Shown piece by piece: positions 20,263-32,200 of a DNA stretch of 64,000 nt (position 1 is the stretch's first letter; each line of letters starts with the position of its first letter). The DNA is from Perca fluviatilis (lineage: Eukaryota; Chordata; Actinopteri; Perciformes; Percidae), in the NCBI RefSeq assembly GCF_010015445.1, contig NC_053115.1, forward strand, positions 12,261,524 to 12,325,523. Reading direction: 5' to 3'. The notes under the pieces are model-generated. The model did no database searches. It was not told where the DNA came from and worked only from the letters and a program-made list of their open reading frames with translations. A program made the translations under genes and the position numbers.

Positions 20263-23200
20263 ATGGCGGCGTCAGGTGAGGTTTATGAGGGTGAACGATC
20301 TGGGTCGGATGGGGGTAATTTCAGCCGGTTTTACCTCGATAGAATTGAACATATTAAGTTTTTGGATTGTTAATGCCTCGTATTATTGATTGGCGTAGTT
20401 GTCCTGCGTGTATAATTCGGTTCCTCGGTTGTTTTGGCCCGGTAAAGGCGTAACTGCTGAAGGAAGGCGAATGAACGAAGCAACGACTTGCACAATCTGA
20501 ATACTTAACCTAGAGATTACATGCCGTATTTTTTTGTGAACAATGTTATTGCTATGTTTGTGTTGTCCGCTTTTGAGTTTGCGAAGTATTACATGTATTG
20601 GACATTGTGTGACATGTTATGAAATGCTGCTAACTGCGTGCAGCTCGGGCACATTGTATGTCCGTGGCGCTCAGAGCAGATAGGCATCGGGCGCAAGCGC
20701 GTGTCGTGGAGGAGGGGTTGGGCCGAGAAGTCCGGGCTGCCCGAGGAGTCTCCCCACGTGTGCAGCCTGGTTCCCTGGTATCGGTGTTTGATTAAACGGG
20801 GCAGCTGGGCCTGTTAGATGGCATCCTGAATACTTCCCTGGCAGCTTCACAACTTTGAGCCGTCCCATCCGGCCGGTCAAAGTCTTGCTCCTATGATGGC
20901 GCACTTGGATCCTGGCGCTGCGACGTGCACTAGGCCCTAAAACCTAGCCAGCTAAGCAGGGGTACTTTACCCGTCAGCACTCCTTTGCTGACTAAGCCCG
21001 CATAGACCTAAAGACAAAAGCGATCTGTGTAGCTAGCAAACAAACAACCTGCGTTTGTAATGTAGCCAGGCAGTTAACTGTTGGCGCCCTTAGTTTTAGC
21101 AAAAGTCAGTAACGTTACTGTCAAGTTAACGTTACGCAGCTCCTAGCTTGCTAATGTCACATTAGTGCGGAGCGCTAAGAAAGCTACTAAGCACTCCGTA
21201 TATTATTCTTCGGTTTTACAGGGTACAAGCAGTCAAGACCAGCTAGGCCTGTTTGTTGTAAACAATGACTGAGCATTATGTACTGGGAAAGAGCTCTTAA
21301 CCGTCTGTGTTGCTCTGTATGTGTGCAGGTTTTGTAACGATGTATGTAAAGAATGTCCTGACAGCTGGGATTTTACAATGAAGCTCATAGCCAGCTTTGT
21401 CGCTCCCCTTTTTCTGCTTCAGACCAAAACAAACCAGACCTGCTATGAGCTGAGCTGTGTGAAGCCCCAATGGGCAAATGTTTGCAATTCAAATAGACAC
21501 TTTGAGGAAAGGTTCTGCAATGGATACGTGACTCATCGAGCATTCAGGCCCCAATGTGTATTCCTCAAACATGCAGTCCAGTGGTTTGAACCTGTCGCAA
21601 TGATTGCGTTGTATGCTTGGTGCTGATCAAAAGGAGGCAAGCCTTTTTCTGAGAGGTTGGACAGGCAGACCACTCCCTGTTTGTTTACGTTCCAAAAGGG
21701 AAATCAAAAGTCAGTGGTATTGTTGTCACTCACAAATTGCAGTCTACTTATCTGGCTTAGCTGGACAACATTTCACACTACAAATAGTGTTTGTATACAC
21801 AGAGATGCAGCTGTCCATGAGTAGAGCGAGAGACACACAAACTCAGACTGTTGTTGTTTGAAGAATAAATCTGTTGTGTGGCATTTCACTGCTTCAGCTG
21901 CTATATTTTGTAATACTACACTAAGTTGTTCAAAATAACAGTTGACATACAATACAAGGCAGGGAAGCAATTTGACATTACTGTTTTGACACTGTAATTA
22001 TCAGAGGTTTACACACCATCTTTCACTTCTGCCGCTACTCCCAAACTCAGTGTTTTCTTCAGCCATCTGTACATTTCCAAACAAATAGGTTAAATGTATC
22101 AAATGGTCATTTTTAGAAAATGGTGGGGTGGTGGATAAAGGCTTTAAAAAAACGTCCTTGCACACATCAATATAGACAACGAACCCATGGCCTAGCATGT
22201 TTCTTCCATGGCTGACTATGTACTCTGTGTTCATCTCCTCTCCAGCTAAGAAGAAGAATAAGAAGGGGAAGACCCTTACTCTGACTGACTTCCTGGCAGA
22301 GGACAAGGGAGGGAGCAATGCGCCCCCCAGCTACCCAGCCAAGTCCACTAGCTGGGCCGATGAGACTGATGAGCTGGAGGGAGATGGTGAGTGCACACTG
22401 AAATACCAAAAATGTCTTTACCTAGCATACCTTGTGTCTGTCTTGCATTTTTCCATCTAACAATATTAAGATTAATTTCATCACTCTGTTCCTCATGTTG
22501 TCTCGTAGTTGAGTTGGGGAGAAATGCATCGAAGCATGCAGTCGCTGAACATAAAATGAGCAACTGTGTTCTTTTATGTGTAAATGTGTTGTGGCAGACT
22601 GTTACTTGTCTTTTCTTGCCAGGTCTTATTAAGTTATAGTGCAGTAACAAAAAGGCAGAGGAAATTAGTGAGCCATGTAGATAATTGTTTCTGTTAAAAT
22701 ATCACAACATGGAGTTTCTGCTGACATGAGTGATACTCTTTTTCTTTTTCTTATTTTCCTCTAAGATAGCAGTCTGTAACCATGATACATACATTGTTTA
22801 TTTAATAAAGTAATTAAATACCTCAGGTTATTATTAAACTGCTTTTTATTTATTTTTTGCAAGTTTTACATTTCTGCAATGTAAAACTAGGTAGGCTTTT
22901 GCCAATTGCCGATGGGTTTGTATATTGGCGATTGAAGGGATGATCAATTTTGTTTTTCCCACGCTCGTATTAAAATGATTTTAACTAATGTACTATCAGA
23001 ACTAAGATGTTATAAAAGAATGATCTCTAGAATGTGCGCCCTACTGTGCATTTAGAGATGTATCTAGTGGAGCGGCAAATCTGCCCGCTGAGCCCCGTTA
23101 ATTAGCACAAGTGATCAGTGAATTTAAATCCTTAATTACAAACCATATTTTTCAGCTCTTACTACGTGAGCCCCGTCTCCGTGTGTAACGTAGTTTTTCC

Positions 23201-26200
23201 CGCCTGCCTCTGTAACGTGAGACAGCCTATTACAAACATTATTAGATCTCGGTAAAACCATGCTGCATGCTTATTGGCTCACTGGCGCTGATGAGATTTA
23301 CTCCTTAGGCATTGGATTTTAGTATTGAATGACGAGGCATTTTTCGATACTTACGTGTTCAGTGTAGCCTGCCTGTCAGACTGGCTATGGGATCACCTAT
23401 TGGCAATCTTGAATAACCACGATTGCACTATACCAAAATAGAAGCTATCACACAACCCTAGCTTAAGGCCTTGGCTGTTACATTAATCACAAAAAAAACA
23501 TGAACCGAACGTTAAGGTTGGCCGAATAAATTCATAGATTTTTCTATTAGCTATGAACTATCGCTCATTGGATGGAGTTTCTCATGTGCCCTTGCCCATA
23601 TCCCTTTGTGGCTTGTATTAGGGCTCGGCGGTATACTGACTTTTTTTTAGGTATATTGAGGTATTTTCAAACGAGATAATGAGCTGAGACATTACTGTTT
23701 ATCGATATAGTTTGATGTTGCGTTACATAACCCATTTCTTCCATAAAGCCGTGCCTGTGTTTGCATCTCTCCTCTCACACTCTCCGGGCAACTCCGCCCC
23801 CACTCGCTCACAGGCTCTTCTGTAACATGGAGGGAGACACGGCTCCACATTTGCCTAAATTTTTAAATATTTGCGCAGCTGTGTATTTTGTCAAGCAGCA
23901 AAGAAACACCTGTATTTGTAACAGTGTTTTTTGCTGGAAATGTTCTGTTGTGGCGGCCGCCCTGGACACCGAAAAACAGTAGTTACTGGACATAACTTTG
24001 ACTTCAGTTCTATGCAGGGTTTCCGCTGTGTCTTAAAAAGTCAAAAATTTCTAAATCTAAATTTTAGGCCTTACAAAGTATTGTGTTCTAGGTCTTAAAT
24101 AATTTCAAACAGGTTTTAATTTTTTTGTCAATGTAACGCTACCTCTAATGCTCATTGAAATCTTCCCGCAGCGCTTTAGAATATATATATTTTTTTAATT
24201 CTGTGGTGTTGTAGTTCTTTCTGTCGCTAGTCCAATAAAATTCACTGTATTATGACTACAAATGAGACCAACATGCAACTTCAATTGCAGCCTATCTAGA
24301 CACCAGTCCTATAATGCCAATGAGGAATTCAGGGAATTGTTTCACTCTGACATTGGACTTTGTTTTTGATGTTGTGATACAGGTCTTAAATATCATTGAT
24401 AATGGTCTTTTTAAAAAGGTCTTCACAAGTCTTAAATTTGACTTGGTGAAACCTGTAGAAAGGCACTTTAAAAAAATAAATAAAATAAAAAATACCTGTG
24501 GTGCAGGTGATTGGATGAATCATCTGTCTATCACGTCCGCCATTGTTTTTTTGAACGAACAGTCACGGCTGTCGCACACGCTTAAACCACGCCCGTAGCT
24601 GCCTAACATTACTTCAAGCCCGACAAGATGGATTTTGGTGTGATCTTGTGATATCGCGAGAGTCTAGCTGCCGTGCAAGGTGATATGGAAGGTGCAAGGT
24701 GATAAGAATTTTACAGTAATAATCTGCCTCATGATCAAAGAGAGTTTTTGTATCAAACTTCAGTCCATCACACGCTACCACTTTATTTGATCCAGGGTTT
24801 GGGGCTAGCATCAGACCTAATACTGATTATACACTTGTCTCATAACACTCAAGTGTCTGCTGAACTAAAAGGGCGTGTGACAATAAAGGTTTACATTTTA
24901 CGGTAACTATTTGCCACAAAATGCCTCAATTTGAATGGAAGGTGGCATTTGTTCTAGTGTCTCTTGAATGTAATGGGACTAATGCGCATATATTTTTTTT
25001 CCATTAAAGGGCCAAGTATCAAAGAGAAAATTATCAGTTGTTCAGTAACTGAAGGGAAGTTTTAGGTATTTGTTTGAAATTTTTTTTTTTTTTTCATCCC
25101 TCCAGTCTCGACCTCATGGCACACGGAGGAGGATTCATTCCGGGCACCACCCATTGACCGGTCCATCCTACCCACAGCACCTCGCTCAGCTCGTGAACCC
25201 AATGTCGACCGGTCCCGACTGCCCCGCAGCCCGCCTTACACGGCTTTCCTGGGCAACCTTCCCTATGATGTCACTGAGGACTCGATCAAAGACTTCTTCC
25301 GCGGCTTGGCAGTACGTATAGCAAGCACAAACATGCAGCGTAGGGCGTAAAACACCTAGCACTCGGTGGTTACAGCTACTGCATGGAAACACAAACAGTG
25401 AAACTCAAGTTAAAGTCTCAGTTGCATACATACATTTTCTTTTTAAATTTAAGTCCTCTGATGCCTGCCTCTGGCTTGTCAAGTCAAAGAGTTGGACTTA
25501 AAATGGTCACAACCTTGCAGGTCAACAAATATTGGCGAAATAACCTTGCTGATTTGTCACTAAAGTCCTGACCTGTGCATTTTTTATTTTGGGTTAGAGC
25601 AGAAATGAATGACTTAACATTCTCATCTGGCACTTCCTCCATTTTAAAGTCCACCCTTTCCTTCCATTTTTTTTCACTTGCATACTGCACTTTGTTTCTT
25701 CTTATCTTGTACGGCTGAACTGTACAGTGCTCCCAGATCAGTGCATTCTCTGTTGGATATGTAATTCTGTCATTGTCTTCATCACCAGATCAGTGCAGTG
25801 CGTCTGCCTCGAGAGCCCAGTAACCCAGAGAGGCTAAAGGGCTTTGGCTATGCTGAATTTGATGATGTCGACTCCCTCCTGAGGGCCCTCAGTCTCAACG
25901 AGGAGGTGAGAGGATGCAACAAGAACTTGGTTTTATATTTCTGCATTTTTTTTATTTTAACCACTGGATCTGAACTAACAGGAGCATACGACTTTCCCCA
26001 TAGTTGTATTGCACAATAAAATCTTGGGTTACGATTCATTTATTGCCCTCACTGCACAAAATGACAAAGATCTATAGTTGTACTGTAAATGACGGTTTCT
26101 TTCCATCATCAAAATGTATTAGGAAGAATGACTATTAGTCCCCTCTTTGTTCATGTCAACAGAACCTGGGAAACCGAAGGATCCGTGTGGATATTGCAGA

Positions 26201-29200
26201 CCAGTCTAATGATAAAGGTACATTGCTAACTTTTCTTTGCTGTAACTTCTTCTGGCCAGTATTTATAGTGATAAAGTAAACAGGAAAATGTCCCTCAACC
26301 TTTTTTATATTCTATAAATAAACATATAAATATAAAGATCTCCTCCTCCTTTTTCTTCACACCTCAGAAAGAGACAATGGTTCTATGGGAGGCCGAGACA
26401 GAGGTGGACGGATGTCAGACATGGGTCCTGACAAGACAGACAGTGACTGGAGGGCTCGGCCCAGTTCAGATGCCGACGATGGACCTCCCAAGAGAGAGGA
26501 GGCATTTGGAGAGAGTGAGTCAGAATTGGCTTTGTTCTTTGACATGTATACTTATTTCACACTTGATCCCAGTATTTGTGTTGGCAGCTTTTGACAGAAG
26601 GGACCTGTGTCTTAGTATCACTGGTGTCAATCCCATTCTAACTAGCTTAAAAAACTGATACTACGGTCATGTCCTAGGAGAATATTAGTTGAAACAATTT
26701 GTTAAATCAAGCTAACTATTCAAAATTGTTCAAATTCCCTCACTGCAAAATGTTTTCCCTAATTTTGCTTCAGGGTTATGATAACAGCTTTTCGTGTATT
26801 TATCCAAAATGTTGACTGCAAAAAAAATGCATTTCTTCCTTCCAACCTCTATTTGATCTACAATCAGAATCCAGTCAGACCAACAGTTCATTAGCAGAGG
26901 AATTCCACAAGTGAAAACAAATTATTCTGTTACAATTCTTGCAGGATCACGGGACCGCTATGAGCCGGATCGTTTCAGAGATGGGCCACGGCGGGACAAT
27001 GACCGCTATGATGGAGGAAGAGACCGCTTCCGGGATCGCTATGATGACAGGGATCGTAGAGACTTCGATAGAGGAGGTGTGTCATTGTTCTTGTTCTTCA
27101 GATCCACCTGGCTGTATCAGCAGCTCTTTGGCTTCCTGATCATAACATCTTAATCAATCCATTGGCTTACATGACCTGATTGCTCTGCTGCAACCTTTTT
27201 TAAATAAACTTGTATACACTTGTTTATAAACTTCCATTTTCATCTTTTAACCGTTTTCTCTCCTGCCATCCTTCTAGGTTTTGACTCCCGTGGTGGTGGG
27301 GGAAGTCGTCGTGCCTTTGGCAGTGGCTTCCGTCGTGACTATGATGACAGTCGAGGTAGCAGTGATCGTTATGGGGAACGGGATCGTTATGGCGACCGTG
27401 AGGACCGGTACGAGAGACGTACAGATGAGAGGCGTGAGGAGAGAGGTGAGAGTGAGTATGAATCTACAAATACTACTTTTCATCAGCATTATTTAATAAA
27501 GTGGACATATCATGAAAGATTTACAATTTCGGTGCTTGTGCACATCCATTTGGGTCTCTGGGGTGCCTACCATACCACAAACTGTTAAATGATAAGACAA
27601 TCCAGTCCTTTCTTTGTGGGCTGCCTAGATCAGAAAACATGGGATTCAGCCATTTAGGTTTGGCTCCCTATGTCACATACAGGCTGATTTAGAATATACC
27701 TCCCACATCAGAGTATCTCCACCCACAGCTTGAGTACTACCTTTGCAAAGGTGTGCCATATTTTTCTGTCAAGCCAATCAGAATAGACTGGGCTTTTTGG
27801 GTGGGGGTCTTAAAGAGACAAGTGCTAAAATGGAGCGTTTCAGACAGTGGGTGAGTACAGGTATATTCAGATAGACAGTATGAGACAGATGTTCTAGTAG
27901 AAACCCAAACTATGTAAATACAGGGCTCCAGACTATAAGGTTTTTTTACTAGGAGCACTGTAGCCCCTAGCCCGACTCCGCCCTCATACGTACTTCCGCT
28001 CAATTTTAATTTGCCTTGGGTACACCATCTGGGTTTGCGGTATATTCGCGGGTTTTCTCTGACCAAATCTTTGTCGGTCCAATCAGCGAACAGAGTTAAG
28101 AACGATGACGTTGAGGTCATGCGCTAGTTTTAGTTGTAATGGCGGCGAAGAAAGATGCGAGCGAAGCCATTCGGTCCGTTGTGTCAACGCTGCCGAATAT
28201 CCAGAAGTTATAGCCCGAGCAAGAACAATCTTTGCTGAGTTTTGTTGGTGGCCCTCCTCCCCACGGGGTTCGGGAAAAGTTAGATTTTCCAGCTCACTCC
28301 GTTAGTGGTGAAGGAGTTGGCTAATAGCCGGGACACATTTAGCCGATTATCGGCCGTTAGACAGTCTGGCGAGGTCAGTGACGCAAATCTGTTCGGCAGG
28401 GCAGTCGGGACTCACCCGGAAATGGCGAGCGGAATGAGGTGACTAGAGTCTCTCAAAATCTGACAAATCTTTTAAACTGACCTTTGTTGAGCTGAAATGA
28501 AGACAGATTCAGCAACTGCACGGCCTATTTCTCACTTAAAATGTTTTCAGAAACATGTTTCAGTGAACTATTTTAGTACAATATGAGATCGTATTCTGAA
28601 CGGCCGCCATGACAGTCTGGCTTTGAATTTTCCGGAAAAAAACAAACCCAATCAGCTGCCGGTTTTCATTTCTTGGGCAACAATACAGATTAGCGCCGCC
28701 TGTTGTTATAGAGATGTATTACGTCTCTTTTTGGTGTGTTCTGTGGCACTTCTTGGACCAACACGGTGAGACTGAACACACCTCAGCCAACCAGAAGTGC
28801 ACGCAAGCTGGTTTGAGACCGTAAACAAAGTGGGATAAAGAGAGGAGGGCTAATGTTAGGCTAAGGCTAAGTTCTTATCTTATATGTTATATAAAAAATA
28901 CTCGCGCTACCTCAAAAAATTACTCGCAAAATGCAACGATTTGGTCAGAGTCTGGAGCCCTGAAATATTTAAAAAGTATGAACCTGAAAATGAGCATGAT
29001 TTGTCTGCTTTAACTGATCCTATCAAATAGGGCTATTTGAGTGTTTGGGTTGGCTAAACTTATTCTTAACAGAAAATTTGGTGTTTCGCTAATAGACATT
29101 TTTTTTTTTAAAGTTAGCAATTATTGTAAGAGGCTTTCACACTCCTTTCAGAATCTGTAGTTTAGCGTGTTTATTTTTTTGTCAACTATCTTCTGATAGT

Positions 29201-32200
29201 CACAGCCACAATACTCCATATTAATATAATTTTTTCCTATTCTCACAGCAGGTCCTCAGCAGAGACCTAAGTTGAACCTTAAGCCCCGTAGCGTGCCGAA
29301 GGAGGAGGAAGGCAGCGGCGGTGGGGGTGGCGGCGGCGGTGGTGGTGGTACTTCCCCAGCTGCAGCTCCGAGCTCCGGAAGCAGGGCCTCATCCATCTTT
29401 GGTGCAGCCAAGCCGGTTGATACAGCAGCCAAGGAGAGGGAGGTGGAAGAGAGGCTGAAGAAAGAGGAAGAGAGGCTGCAGAGGCAGCTGGAGGAGGACA
29501 AAGGCCGGGGACCCGACAGAAAGATGCGAGACAGGTCAGGGGTTGACACCGATGGTCATCGCGTAATTTTTGATGAGATGGTGATAACTCAATGTGTTTT
29601 TTATGAAGTGTTGTTTTCAAATACTTCCTGTTTTTTGGAGGAGTCGATGATGTTTATGCTTAAATATATTTCAGGAACATTGATTTGTGACAAAGCAGCA
29701 TACTCTGCAGTTACATTGCACTTAAGTTAAGAGACAGACAAAGCAGTTATTTACACTTAAGAAAAATCTAACCTCATATGAAGACGTGATTTATGTGTAC
29801 AATGAAAAACACATTTTGTGTGTAGTTTCTTTAAATACTGGCCTGGCCATTGGCCTAATTTTGCAAGCCAACTAACATATCCACTCAAATGGTATTTTGC
29901 TAGCGGTAACGTTAGCAAGCAAGCAAAGGTTAGCTGGCTAGCTCTAACGTAGTAAAACCGTCCTGAGTGGAAGTTACATTACAGGCAATCGAGAAAGTAG
30001 GGCTGTCCCGAATACCCTTTTTTGTGCTTCTGTACTAATCAATAGCGAACATTCAAAGCTTCTGATCAGGACTCAGCCAGCCAGTGCCACACCTCACCAA
30101 GAGTACTATTTCTGGCTTCATTAAATAGGCTACTGCCGTATAACCATACAGTATGCCTTTTCTATTGTTTTCAGGGACCCGAGCTGGCGCAATGAAGAAC
30201 CTCATACTGAGCGATCTCGCACAGGAAGCGAGTCTTCACAGCAAGGAAGTACTTCTGGAAGAGGTGAGATACCTCTGCATTCCGTTTTCGATAGAGCTTG
30301 CCTTCAGGAATCTGGTTTCGTCCTTTAAAGTCTGTAGTCTGTTAGATGAAACGAATAATTATAAAGTCTGTAGTCTGTTAGATGATTCAAATAAAGTTTA
30401 GATTTTTAGTACATTTTAGACTTTGTATTGTGTCTCAAAAAATGCTGCCTTCCACTTGAAGTTAGTTATTATAGTTTCCGTGTACTTCAAACAAAACAAC
30501 CAAGGCAAACTAAAAATGATCAAGTGGTAAAAGTGTTCTACAATAAAGACAGTCTTCAGGGACGTAAAATCATAAAACAACGTGCTGCTCTTTTTATCCA
30601 CCAGGCTCCCGGTGTCGAGATAGCGAGCGCTCTGGGGAGAATGAGGTTTTCAGTGGGAGAGAAGGTGAGCCCTCCTCCCCCGGGACCTCCCCGCAGCCCC
30701 CCCCTAGCAGCTCCTCCAAGGAGCCGTTGAAGGTGATGCCTGCACCTCCTCCAAAGGAGAACGTCTGGGCCAAGAGAAGTGCAGCCAGCACAGGCTCTAG
30801 CGAGGGTGATGGACGACCTCCAGTCTCTCCTGTTTCCCCAAGTGGTTCAGCTCCTCCCAAGCTCCGGTGAGAACTCAAGTGAGACGTATGGGGGGGTTTC
30901 TGTTGGCACTTTTGACTACACTGAGTCGAACCATGGCGCGCTGATTTGCGGTTTTTCATTATCAGTTTTAGCGCTCAGAGTTATGCCTGAGATAGACCAT
31001 CTCCAGAGTTGCGGTGACCTCTCGCCAGCCACAGCCAAACCTAACGAGCCCCCTCCTCCCCCTCAAATGTTGCGAGAATCAACTCATGTCTGTGCAGGAG
31101 ACCAGCGAGAGAGAGAGAGAGGGAGACCTTTTTAAAATTCTGTGTTCAGCTCTAAGTACTTTTTTTTTTTTTTTGTAGCTTCCAGCTGAATCTTAGTGGT
31201 TTGAACTTTAGTTTCTCTACTGCGTCCCTGTTTTTACTTAGAAATATCTGCTTTATTTCACAGATTCATGTTTGCTTTCGGCTATATAGGAATCATGTTA
31301 CAGCTAATAAAAACTAAAATAATATAAAAATAATAAATAATAAAATAAAAGATTTTAGATAACAAAATAACAGCAGATTTTTATTGTGAAGCATTTATAG
31401 GAAGTGAAATGTGTACCGTTTTAAGTCTTTTCTTTTGACCACTACAGCCATGGATCAGCCTGCTGCGTGCGTGATGCTTTCTGAATGGCTTCTAAAAGAA
31501 CTACATTATAAGGTTATTGTCTACCAGGGGTTTCTGGTGACCTCCATGCTGCCAAAACTGCGCCTTTTGCCAGACAAGCTCCAGAGAGCCGGCAATAACA
31601 GCAGGCGAGTGGGTGACACATTGTGTAGAGCACCGCAACAAAAACGACTCATCGCGGATGCAAGATTCGCTCTTCTGTGACATTAGAATGTTTACAAATA
31701 TGAAAATGGCCAAAATACACAAAGCTACCTATAGAGCCGTAGCCAGAAAAGTCAAGCCACGCTACTGGCAAAGCGGGCAGCCTTGTTGAAATGGAAATGC
31801 AAATCCCTGCCGTGTTGGGCTGACGTACTGAGTCAAGCCAAAACCGCACGTGTATGGAAAAACCCCTATACTGCATGTTAGGAAGACTTTCAGGAACGTG
31901 CTACTCAGAAACAGCCATTTTAAAACCTTTCACACCCCAAATTAGCTATTAAAAGGCTTGTAGAAAAGTAAAAATTGTTGTATGCCTTTTCCTGACTGTT
32001 CCTACTTTCTCTTTAGCTCCCCAAGTTCTGCAGATGAAAGAGGATCTGAAAAAGGTAAGGCCATTCCGATGAGTGGGGGATTTTACCCAAAACCAACCTC
32101 AGTGTGTAGACTGAATACAATTGAACAAACCATGTCAACTATAAAAGGACTCAACAAAAACAAGGGAAACTGAAGGGAGACATTTATGTAAACAAAAAGC

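Noticed and set aside
21321..21861. Two overlapping + frames in eif4b intron 1 (101 and 85 aa)
   Set aside because: No recognisable domain, ordinary intron composition, and no splice-consistent neighbours.
22001..22650. Frames of about 100 aa around eif4b exon 2
   Set aside because: The true exon is 22,246-22,386; longer frames run into introns without conservation.
30428..31135. Larger frames through 30,605-31,135 as one exon
   Set aside because: Human eIF4B similarity ends at 30,866 at a good GTGAGA donor; the rest is intron with repeat-like sequence.
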